Below are positions 57,440-64,000 of a stretch of DNA of 64,000 nucleotides, piece after piece (position 1 is the first letter of the stretch; the number at the start of each line of letters is the position of its first letter). The stretch is from Tessaracoccus lapidicaptus (GTDB taxonomy: Bacteria > Actinomycetota > Actinomycetes > Propionibacteriales > Propionibacteriaceae), in the NCBI RefSeq assembly GCF_001693815.1, contig NZ_MBQD01000011.1:343561-407560 (forward strand). The letters run 5' to 3'. The position numbers and the translations under genes are program-made. The notes under the pieces were generated by a model. That model ran no database searches, was not told the origin of the DNA, and saw only the letters and a list, made by a program, of their open reading frames with translations.

Positions 57440-60181
57440 ATGCTCGAGATGTCCGACGGTCCCGTCAGCCCGCAGGAACAGGTCCCCGCCACCACCGCGC
57501 CGCCGCGCCGTCGCCGCGCCGCCTCCCGCCCGGCCGGGCCGCCCGCAACCCCCGCCCCCTCAGATCCCACTCCCGCGGCGCCTGCCGCGGCCGAGCCCGC
57601 CCAGGCCGCCGCGCCTGAGGCGTCGCCCGCCGCCGAGCCGGTCACCGCGCCCGCCGCCGAGCCGGTCGCCGCCGAGGCCCCCGCGCCCCAGGAGGACGCC
57701 GCACCGCCCACCCGACGCCGCCGGGCTGCCACCAAGGCCGCCGGCGAACCCGCGGCCCCGCGCCGCCGCCGGGTCAAGGCGGTCGAGCACGACGGTGCGA
57801 GCGCCGTCGAGGCCACCCCCGAGTCCGCGCCGGAGCCCGGCCAGCCTGAGGAGATCGCCCCGACCACTGCGGCCCCCGCCGCAGAGGCCCCCGCAGCAGA
57901 GGCCCCCGCGCCCACCCGCCGGCGCGCGACGCGCCGCACCCCACCTCCGGCAGAGGCGGACCGCCCCGCGGCCTCGCAGGAGGCCCCCGCATCCGACGCC
58001 GCGCCCGCCGAGGCCGCGCCCCCCGCCGACGCGGACCCGGCCGCCGCCGCCGACCGCGCCCTGCATCAGCTGCAGGACGCGACGCCCGCGCCCGTCGTCG
58101 ACGAGGCCGTCACGACGCCCGCGCCGTCGCGCCGCCGCCGCGCCACCCGCCCCACGGCGCCGCCGCAGGCGCCCGCGGAGACCGACGAGGACCCGATCGC
58201 AGCGGCCCTGCGCGCGGCCGAAGAGGTCGCAGAAGCGCGGCGGGCCGTGCTGAGCGATCCGTTCCTCACCGCCTCGGCACGCGACCAGCAGCTCGCCGAT
58301 CTGGCCGGAGCCATCGCGGCCGGCCCGGAGGACGAGGTGGTCGCCGAGGAGGAGCAGACCGAGGACCTGGCCGGCATCGCCGATCAGCCAGAAGCCGCTG
58401 ACGATGTCGCGGACGCCGACGACGACATCGACGAGGACGTGGCCTCCGACGAGGAGGACGTGGACGCCGAGGGTGGCGAGACCCGTCGCCGTCGCCGTCG
58501 CCGCGGCGGTCGCCGTCGCCGCCGCGTCGGCTCGCGCGACGAGTCCGACGAGACGGGCGCCGAGTCCGACGAGACGGGCGCCGAGTCCGACGCCGACGAG
58601 AGCCCCGAGTCGGAGGGCGCCGAAGGCGAGTCCGAGTCCGAGACCGAGACCGACGAGTCCGGCAGCACCCGCCGTCGCCGCCGCCGTCGCCGCCGCGGTG
58701 ACGCGGGCGACGCGTCGTCCATCGACGACGAGGTCACCGGCATCGAGGGTTCCACCCGCATGGAGGCCAAGCGGCAGCGCCGCAAGGAGTCCCGCGCCGC
58801 CGGGCGCCGCCGCGCGCCGATCCTCAGCGAGGCCGAGTTCCTCGCCCGCCGCGAGTCGGTCGACCGTCGCCTGGTCATCCGGCAGGCGGAGGACTACACG
58901 CAGCTGGCCGTCGTCGAGGACAACATCCTCGTCGAGCACTACGTCGACAAGGCCTCCGCCACGTCACTGATCGGCAACATCTACATCGGCCGCGTCCAGA
59001 ACGTCCTGCCGAGCATGGAGGCCGCGTTCATCGACATCGGCCGCGGCCGCAACGCCGTCCTGTACGCCGGCGAGGTGGACTGGGCGCTGTTCGGGGTGAC
59101 CGGCGAGAACCGCAAGGTCGAGAACGTGCTCAAGTCCGGTCAGAGCGTCCTGGTGCAGGTGACCAAGGACCCGGTCGGGGCCAAGGGCGCCCGCCTCACC
59201 GGGCACATCTCGCTGCCCGGCCGCTACATCGTCTACTCGCCGGGCGGCCACCTCTCCGGCATCTCCCGCAAGCTCCCCGACACGGAGCGTGCCCGGCTGC
59301 GCGGCATCCTCGCCACGCTCATCTCCGACGAGGAGTCCGTCATCGTGCGGACCGCGGCGGAGGGCGTGAGCGAAGAGGAACTGGTGCGCGACGTCAACCG
59401 GCTCAAGGCCCAGTGGGAGGTCATCGAGAAGAAGTCGAAGCAGGGCAGCGCCCCGCAGGCGCTCTACAGTGAGCCGGACCTGACGCTGCGCATCGTCCGC
59501 GACCTCTTCACCGAGGATTTCGCCCAGCTCGTCGTGCAGGGCAACGGTGGCCCGGAGGACGCCTACGACGCGATCTCGGCCTACGTCGGCCACGTCGCCC
59601 CGCACCTGGCCGACCGCGTGTCCCGGTTCCAGGCTGACGGCGACGACTCCGACGTGTTCGCGCAGTTCAAGATCGACGAGCAGATCGCCAAGGCGCTGGA
59701 CCGGAAGGTCTACCTGCCCTCGGGCGGATCGCTGGTGATCGACCGCACCGAGGCCATGACGGTCATCGACGTCAACACCGGGCGGTTCACGGGTTCCGGG
59801 GGCAACCTCGAGGCGACCGTGACCAGCAACAACCTCGAAGCGGCGGAGGAGATCGTCCGGCAGCTGCGTCTGCGCGACCTGGGCGGCATCATCGTGATCG
59901 ACTTCATCGACATGGTCCTGCCCAGCAACCGCGACCTGCTGCTGCGGCGACTCGTCGAGTGCCTCGGCCGGGACCGCACCCGCCACCAGGTCGCCGAGGT
60001 GACCAGCCTCGGGCTCGTCCAGCTGACGCGCAAGCGGATCGGCACGGGCCTTCAGGAGGCGTTCACCGAACAGTGCGAGCACTGCCACGGCGCGGGCTAC
60101 GTCCGCTTCGAGGAGCCGGTGGACTCGCAGTCCCCGTCCGACGGCGGGGAGCGCAAGCCCCGCCGCAGGGGCAAGAAGTAG
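57440..60181 (+). CDS. rne: Ribonuclease E/G
   Basis: The 913-residue endoribonuclease starts at ATG 57440 with AAGGAG 4 bases before it (a second ATG is three codons in). Residues 1 to about 465 are Ala/Pro-rich, then acidic, with three arginine blocks and predicted disorder. The catalytic half holds an S1 domain (S-L-I-G-N-I-Y-I-G-R-V), a DNase I-like domain with metal ligands D777 (V-I-D-V-N) and D821 (V-I-D-F-I-D) and the zinc-link-like C-E-H-C-H-G-A-G near the end. Actinobacterial RNase E carries its scaffold at the N-terminus, as here. A 210-base 5' region separates it from the DUF2344 gene. Confidence 0.95.
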   Translation: MLEMSDGPVSPQEQVPATTAPPRRRRAASRPAGPPATPAPSDPTPAAPAAAEPAQAAAPEASPAAEPVTAPAAEPVAAEAPAPQEDAAPPTRRRRAATKAAGEPAAPRRRRVKAVEHDGASAVEATPESAPEPGQPEEIAPTTAAPAAEAPAAEAPAPTRRRATRRTPPPAEADRPAASQEAPASDAAPAEAAPPADADPAAAADRALHQLQDATPAPVVDEAVTTPAPSRRRRATRPTAPPQAPAETDEDPIAAALRAAEEVAEARRAVLSDPFLTASARDQQLADLAGAIAAGPEDEVVAEEEQTEDLAGIADQPEAADDVADADDDIDEDVASDEEDVDAEGGETRRRRRRRGGRRRRRVGSRDESDETGAESDETGAESDADESPESEGAEGESESETETDESGSTRRRRRRRRRGDAGDASSIDDEVTGIEGSTRMEAKRQRRKESRAAGRRRAPILSEAEFLARRESVDRRLVIRQAEDYTQLAVVEDNILVEHYVDKASATSLIGNIYIGRVQNVLPSMEAAFIDIGRGRNAVLYAGEVDWALFGVTGENRKVENVLKSGQSVLVQVTKDPVGAKGARLTGHISLPGRYIVYSPGGHLSGISRKLPDTERARLRGILATLISDEESVIVRTAAEGVSEEELVRDVNRLKAQWEVIEKKSKQGSAPQALYSEPDLTLRIVRDLFTEDFAQLVVQGNGGPEDAYDAISAYVGHVAPHLADRVSRFQADGDDSDVFAQFKIDEQIAKALDRKVYLPSGGSLVIDRTEAMTVIDVNTGRFTGSGGNLEATVTSNNLEAAEEIVRQLRLRDLGGIIVIDFIDMVLPSNRDLLLRRLVECLGRDRTRHQVAEVTSLGLVQLTRKRIGTGLQEAFTEQCEHCHGAGYVRFEEPVDSQSPSDGGERKPRRRGKK
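58541..58594 (+). repeat. 21-base tandem repeat in the rne scaffold region
   Basis: Two identical 21-base units (58541-58561, 58562-58582) plus a partial third encode repeats of E-S-D-E-T-G-A. They are part of the acidic disordered region of RNase E and could vary in copy number between strains. Confidence 0.75.
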
Positions 60182-60189
60182 GCCTCCAT

Positions 60190-60219
60190 TTGGCCAATCC
60201 CGCGGGGGCGGGTTAACAT
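60190..60219 (+). promoter_or_regulatory. Putative promoter of rpmB
   Basis: TTGGCC (60190-60195) and TAACAT (60214-60219) with an 18-base spacer lie about 85 bases upstream of rpmB. They are set within the arms of an inverted repeat. Confidence 0.4.
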
Positions 60220-60243
60220 TGTGCGGTTGCCTGCCCCCGCGGG
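60199..60243 (+). promoter_or_regulatory. 11-bp inverted repeat around the rpmB promoter
   Basis: CCCGCGGGGGC (60199-60209) and GCCCCCGCGGG (60233-60243) are exact complements 23 bases apart, 18 bases after the rne stop. They could be the rne terminator or a control structure for rpmB. Confidence 0.5.
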
Positions 60244-60302
60244 CACCCGAACACGAACATCAAACCAGGCCGTCGCCTGGCACCGACAACAAGGAGATTC
60301 CA

Positions 60303-60488
60303 GTGGCCGCCAAGTGTGATGTCTGCGCCAAGGGACCCGGCTTCGGTCACAACGTTCCTTGGTCGAAGAAGAAGACCAACCGCCGCTGGAACCCCAACAT
60401 CCAGCGGGTCCGCGCTGTGGTCAACGGCGCGGCGCAGCGCGTGAACGTGTGCACCTCCTGCCTGAAGGCCGGCAAGGTCTCGCGCTGA
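60303..60488 (+). CDS. rpmB: 50S ribosomal protein L28
   Basis: 61 residues from GTG with AAGGAG 6 bases upstream. C-D-V-C near the start and C-T-S-C near the end form the four-cysteine zinc site of the C+ form of L28. V-P-W-S-K-K-K-T-N-R-R-W-N-P-N-I-Q-R-V is the family core. It is monocistronic between a promoter-like element and a terminator. Confidence 0.96.
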   Translation: MAAKCDVCAKGPGFGHNVPWSKKKTNRRWNPNIQRVRAVVNGAAQRVNVCTSCLKAGKVSR

Positions 60489-60501
60489 GCTAGTCCATGC
60501 C

Positions 60502-60535
60502 CAACCGGCGGTCCGCATCTGCGGGCCGCCGGTTG
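60502..60535 (+). terminator. Terminator hairpin after rpmB
   Basis: CAACCGGCGG (60502-60511) pairs with CCGCCGGTTG (60526-60535); an inner CCGC/GCGG stem leaves loop ATCT. It is followed by CGTTGT, 13 bases beyond the rpmB stop. Confidence 0.8.
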
Positions 60536-60593
60536 CGTTGTCCCGGCGGAGTGGCTCGGCGGCGTGTCGGAGCGGGCCGGTAGGGTCGGACGC

Positions 60594-62789
60594 ATGTCCA
60601 GCTGGCGCACCCCCATCTACCGGGAACTCGGCCGCCGCCTCGTCGACGTGCTCGGCGCGAAGACCGCCGGCGAGTTCGCGAAGCTCGGCATCACCACGGT
60701 GGACGACCTGGTCCGGCACGTGCCCCGCCGCTACATCTCGGGGACGGGGATGTCGGACTTCTCCACCCTGCGCGTGGGGGAGGACGTCGCCGTCATCGCC
60801 CGGGTCGAGCGCTCACAGCTGCACTGGGCCGGCGACACCGGGCGGGTCCAGGCGTCCCTCAGCGACGGCTCCGGGACGCCGTTGTCGATCACGCTGTTCG
60901 CGAAGCGCCGCAGGATCCTCGAGGGCTGGGAGCGGATGCTCCAACGCGGCCGCCGCGGCATTTTCATCGGGCGCGTCGGCATGTTCAAGGAGACGCTCCA
61001 ACTCACCCACCCCGACTTCGTCATGCTCGACGGGGCCCGCATCACGGGTGGGAAGAACGCCGAGAAGCGCGCGGCCATGGAACGCAGTGTCCAGCGGGCC
61101 ACCCTCATCGGCCTGTACCCGGCCACGTCCAACCTGCCGACCTGGACGATCGCCGAATCCGTGCAGTTGGTGCTGCCCTCGCTCGAGGGCGACACACTCC
61201 CGCGGTGGATCGTCGAGGAGGCGGGCGTGCTGCCGTTCGCGGAGGCGCTCACGGCCGTGCACGAGCCGGTGGAGGTCACGCAGGCCGAGCACGGGCAGGC
61301 GCGGCTGCGTTTCGACGAGGCGTTCGGGATCCAACTGGCTATGGCCGCCAGGCGCCGGGACGCGGCGGCCCAGCCGGCGGTCCCGCGCCCCAGACGCTCC
61401 GGGGGCCTGCTCGACGCCTTCGACGAGCGCCTGCCCTTCACGCTCACCGCCGGGCAGCGCGCCGTGGGGGAGACGCTGTTCGAGGAGCTGGCCGGCACGT
61501 CACCCATGCACCGCCTGCTGCAGGGGGAGGTGGGCTCCGGTAAGACGATCGTCGCGCTCCGGGCGATGCTCGCGACCGTCGACGCCGGGGGGCAGGCCGT
61601 GCTGCTGGCACCCACCGAGGTCCTGGCGAAGCAGCACCACCGCACCATCACCCAGCTGCTGGGCGACCTCGGCCAGGGCCGGCAGCTCGGCGCACACCCG
61701 GACGCCACGGGCGTCGTGCTGCTGACCGGGAGCCGCTCCGCGGCCGCGAAGCGGTCCACCCTCAACGACATCGTCACGGGCGAGGCCGGCATCGTGATCG
61801 GGACGCATGCGCTCCTGAGCGACCCGGTGGAGTTCTTCGACCTCGGGCTGGTCGTCATCGACGAGCAGCACCGATTCGGTGTCGAGCAGCGGGCCGCGCT
61901 CGCGGCGAAGGCCTCCGCCCGGCCGCACACGCTCATCATGACCGCCACGCCCATCCCCAGGTCCATCGCGATGACCGTGTTCGGGGACCTCGAGGTCAGC
62001 GAGCTGCGGGAGCGTCCCGCCGGACGGGCGCCGGTGCAGACGGTGTTCGTGGACACCGCCGCCACGCCGCACTGGGTCGAACGGGCCTGGCAGCGCATCC
62101 GCGAGGAGGTCGCCGCCGGGCGGCAGGCATTCGTCGTGTGCCCCGCCATCTCGGCGAAGGACGCGGCCGCAGACGGGAAGGGCGGCGGGGCCGCCGTCGA
62201 GGAGGTGGCCCCGCACCTGGCTTCCGGGCCGCTCGCGGGCCTGCGGGTCGGCGTCGTCCACGGCCGGCAGCCGGCACAGGATCGCGACGAGGCGATGACG
62301 GCCTTCGCCGCGGGCGCGCTCGACGTGCTGGTCGCCACCACCGTCATCGAGGTCGGCGTCGACGTCCCCAACGCGTCGGTCATGGTGGTGCTGGACGCCG
62401 ACCGCTTCGGTCTGTCGCAGCTCCACCAGCTGCGCGGCCGCATCGGGCGAGGGGGGCACGCGGGACTCTGCCTGCTGCTGGCGGCGCCGGGGGAGGACAG
62501 CGACGCCGACGCCCGCCTCAGGGCCCTGGCGGACACCACCGACGGCTTCGAGCTCGCCGAGCTCGACCTGCGGATCCGGCGTGAGGGCGACGTGCTCGGC
62601 GCCGCGCAGTCCGGCGGCGGCACCCTCAAGCTGCTGCGGGCGCTGGACGACGCCGAGGTGATCGGTCGCGCGAAGGTGCTGGCGGAGCGGGTGCTCGCGG
62701 ACGAGCGCGCCGCCGCAGATCCGCTCCTGGCTGACCTCATGGCGAAGGCGGACCAGCTCGCGGCCGGCGAATGGATGGAGAAGTCATGA
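60594..62789 (+). CDS. recG: ATP-dependent DNA helicase RecG
   Basis: 731 residues from ATG 60594; TAGGGT ends 7 bases before it, again leaderless-like. An N-terminal wedge/OB domain (about 1-170) is followed by helicase motifs: G-E-V-G-S-G-K-T, D-E-Q-H-R-F-G-V, T-A-T-P-I-P-R-S and Q-L-R-G-R-I-G-R. RecG remodels stalled forks and Holliday junctions. It overlaps rsmD as ATGA. Confidence 0.96.
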   Translation: MSSWRTPIYRELGRRLVDVLGAKTAGEFAKLGITTVDDLVRHVPRRYISGTGMSDFSTLRVGEDVAVIARVERSQLHWAGDTGRVQASLSDGSGTPLSITLFAKRRRILEGWERMLQRGRRGIFIGRVGMFKETLQLTHPDFVMLDGARITGGKNAEKRAAMERSVQRATLIGLYPATSNLPTWTIAESVQLVLPSLEGDTLPRWIVEEAGVLPFAEALTAVHEPVEVTQAEHGQARLRFDEAFGIQLAMAARRRDAAAQPAVPRPRRSGGLLDAFDERLPFTLTAGQRAVGETLFEELAGTSPMHRLLQGEVGSGKTIVALRAMLATVDAGGQAVLLAPTEVLAKQHHRTITQLLGDLGQGRQLGAHPDATGVVLLTGSRSAAAKRSTLNDIVTGEAGIVIGTHALLSDPVEFFDLGLVVIDEQHRFGVEQRAALAAKASARPHTLIMTATPIPRSIAMTVFGDLEVSELRERPAGRAPVQTVFVDTAATPHWVERAWQRIREEVAAGRQAFVVCPAISAKDAAADGKGGGAAVEEVAPHLASGPLAGLRVGVVHGRQPAQDRDEAMTAFAAGALDVLVATTVIEVGVDVPNASVMVVLDADRFGLSQLHQLRGRIGRGGHAGLCLLLAAPGEDSDADARLRALADTTDGFELAELDLRIRREGDVLGAAQSGGGTLKLLRALDDAEVIGRAKVLAERVLADERAAADPLLADLMAKADQLAAGEWMEKS

Positions 62790-63361
62790 GCCGCATCATC
62801 GCCGGGCGCGCCAAGGGGCACCGGCTTCTCACCCCCAAGGGTTCGGCGACCCGGCCCACGACGGACCGCACGCGCGAGGCCCTGTTCTCGGCGCTCGCCA
62901 GCTGGTTCGACGCCGCGGACGCCGACCCCGCCGAGCAGCTCGCCGGCTTCTCGGTGCTGGACCTCTACGCCGGTTCCGGCGCGGTCGGCCTCGAGGCGGC
63001 CAGCCGCGGGGCCGCGCCCGTCGTGCTCGTGGAGGCGGATCGCCCGACGGCCAGGATCATCCGCGAGAACGCCGCCGCCACCGGGCTGGCGGTCGAGGTG
63101 CGGGCCGCGCGCGCCGAATCGGTGGCCGCCGAACCGGGCCGTCGCTTCGACCTCATCTTCCTGGACCCGCCCTACGACCTCCCCACGGAGCGCGTCGACG
63201 CCCTGCTGCAGCGCCTGGCCGCGGACACGCTCGCGGACCGGGGGCTCGTCGTCGTCGAGCGCTCGACGCGCGACCGGGAGCCGGTCTGGCCCGTCCGGTT
63301 CACAGACACGTGGCACCGCGGCTACGGTGAGACGACCCTCTACTTCGGAGCGGTGGACTAG
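62786..63361 (+). CDS. rsmD: 16S rRNA m2G966 methyltransferase
   Basis: 191 residues from ATG 62786, overlapping recG by 4 bases. S-R-I-I-A-G-R-A-K-G-H-R-L opens it; motif I is D-L-Y-A-G-S-G-A-V-G-L-E and the catalytic motif is D-P-P-Y-D. It methylates a guanine in the 30S decoding region. The rsmD-coaD pair is conserved. Confidence 0.95.
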   Translation: MSRIIAGRAKGHRLLTPKGSATRPTTDRTREALFSALASWFDAADADPAEQLAGFSVLDLYAGSGAVGLEAASRGAAPVVLVEADRPTARIIRENAAATGLAVEVRAARAESVAAEPGRRFDLIFLDPPYDLPTERVDALLQRLAADTLADRGLVVVERSTRDREPVWPVRFTDTWHRGYGETTLYFGAVD

Positions 63362-63368
63362 GAGCGTC

Positions 63369-63851
63369 ATGGCAGTGCTGTGCCCGGGGTCGTTCGACCC
63401 CATCACCGTCGGCCACCTCGACATCATCCGGCGCGCACACGCGCTGTTCGGCGAGGTCGTCGTCGCGATCGGCAACAACTCCACCAAGGACTACCTGTTC
63501 AGCTTCGACGAGCGGGTGGACCTCGTCCGCGGAGCGACGGCGGACCTGGACCACATCACGGTGGAACCGATGGACGGGCTGTTGGTCGACTTCTGCCGCG
63601 CCCGAGGGATCCCGGCGGTGGTCAAGGGCCTGCGCTTCGGCGCGGACTTCGACTTCGAGCTGCAGATGGCGCACATGAACCACGCCATGGGCGGCATCGA
63701 GACCGTCCTGCTGCCGGCGGCCAAGGGACACGTGACGCTGTCGTCGACCATCATCAGGCAGGTCATCCGCCTCGGCGGTGACGTGAGCGACTACGTCCCC
63801 GACAACGTCGCCGCTGCGGTGGCGCGGCTGAGGGGCAGCATCGACGCCTGA
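63369..63851 (+). CDS. coaD: Phosphopantetheine adenylyltransferase
   Basis: 160 residues, with AGGAG before the ATG. The nucleotidyltransferase motif C-P-G-S-F-D-P-I-T-V-G-H and the S-S-T-I-I-R signature are intact. It catalyses the fourth step of coenzyme A synthesis. Confidence 0.97.
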   Translation: MAVLCPGSFDPITVGHLDIIRRAHALFGEVVVAIGNNSTKDYLFSFDERVDLVRGATADLDHITVEPMDGLLVDFCRARGIPAVVKGLRFGADFDFELQMAHMNHAMGGIETVLLPAAKGHVTLSSTIIRQVIRLGGDVSDYVPDNVAAAVARLRGSIDA

Positions 63852-63888
63852 GCGTGGCGGCGGGGGCGTCGTTTCCTGTTGCCTCATG

Positions 63889-63999
63889 TCAAGATGCCCG
63901 CTTGGTTTGAGTCGTTGACTCATCTGGGTTTGCCCGCTTCGGATCGCTGATCTTCCGGCGGGAGAGGTAGACGTGGTTGGTCTTGGCGCGGCGTTGGAC
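63889..63999 (-). CDS. C-terminal tail of an unidentified protein (partial, runs off the window)
   Basis: A minus-strand frame open to the window edge ends at 63889 and encodes 36 visible residues, beginning V-Q-R-R-A-K-T-N-H-V-Y-L-S-R-R-K-I and rich in Lys/Arg/Thr. The region is less GC-rich than coaD, from which it is separated by 37 bases. A basic C-terminus of a mobile-element protein is possible, but nothing here proves it. A small GAGTC-GTT-GACTC palindrome lies within. Confidence 0.35.
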   Translation of the reverse strand, partial: VQRRAKTNHVYLSRRKISDPKRANPDESTTQTKRAS

Positions 64000-64000
64000 G

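Overview
The window is a high-GC actinobacterial chromosome segment. Gene content and order point to a Propionibacteriales-like Actinomycetota: two clpP genes, a pyrR-pyrB-pyrC operon, a two-domain Lhr helicase beside a Nei glycosylase, valS-(DsbA-like)-folC-DUF4233-ndk leading to an RNase E gene, rpiB beside a second Nei, GTG starts, and many genes that look leaderless. The genus is not certain. Most of the window is ordinary core chromosome carrying carbohydrate-use islands. There is no CRISPR array, rRNA operon or intact insertion sequence.

Layout. 1-6.5 kb is an arabinan/arabino-oligosaccharide island: the first codons of a divergent gene at the left edge (start resembles GH51 arabinofuranosidases), an ABC importer (lipoprotein and two permeases, no ATPase), a GH43 arabinanase-like enzyme, a DUF624/YesL-like membrane protein and a convergent LacI regulator. 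Near-identical operator-like sites lie in the importer promoter and just upstream of the lacI start. 6.5-13 kb holds nei2-lhr and an orphan AbiEi/DUF559 protein of unlike base composition. 13-16.2 kb holds gnd, a VOC protein and a GH32 enzyme. 16.2-19.6 kb holds a gene-poor stretch with a possible 31-residue leaderless ORF and the pyrR-pyrB-pyrC operon, whose pyrR ribosome-binding site can be sequestered in a hairpin. 19.6-25.9 kb holds pepN, ligA, rpiB and nei1. 25.9-30.8 kb holds pgmB, a GH65 phosphorylase, a 430-residue protein of unknown family (all translationally coupled) and rhaM. Then come tRNA-Pro(UGG), tRNA-Gly(UCC) and a hipBA module with three regularly spaced palindromes. A patatin-like lipase, tig, clpP1-clpP2, clpX, an ATP-dependent DNA ligase, a tricorn-like protease and an alditol oxidase-like protein follow to 43.8 kb. 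43.8-47.3 kb is a LacI regulator with a secreted GH3 glycosidase whose promoter carries a perfect palindrome. 47.3-57.2 kb has valS, a DsbA-like protein, folC, DUF4233, ndk, a TIGR03960-type radical SAM protein, DUF1846 and a TIGR03936/DUF2344 protein. 57.4-63.9 kb has rne, rpmB, recG, rsmD and coaD. The last 110 bases are the tail of a minus-strand reading frame that enters from the right.

Together the genes describe a saccharolytic heterotroph: plant-polysaccharide sugars are imported or phosphorolysed and fed to the pentose phosphate pathway (gnd, rpiB), alongside standard nucleotide synthesis, protein quality control, RNA decay and DNA repair modules. The points most worth a second look are the hipBA operator array with exact 61-bp spacing, the unknown 430-residue partner of the GH65 phosphorylase, the arabinan operator set, the pyrR hairpin, the repeated leaderless architecture, and the DUF1846 gene placed inside the radical SAM-DUF2344-rne neighbourhood.
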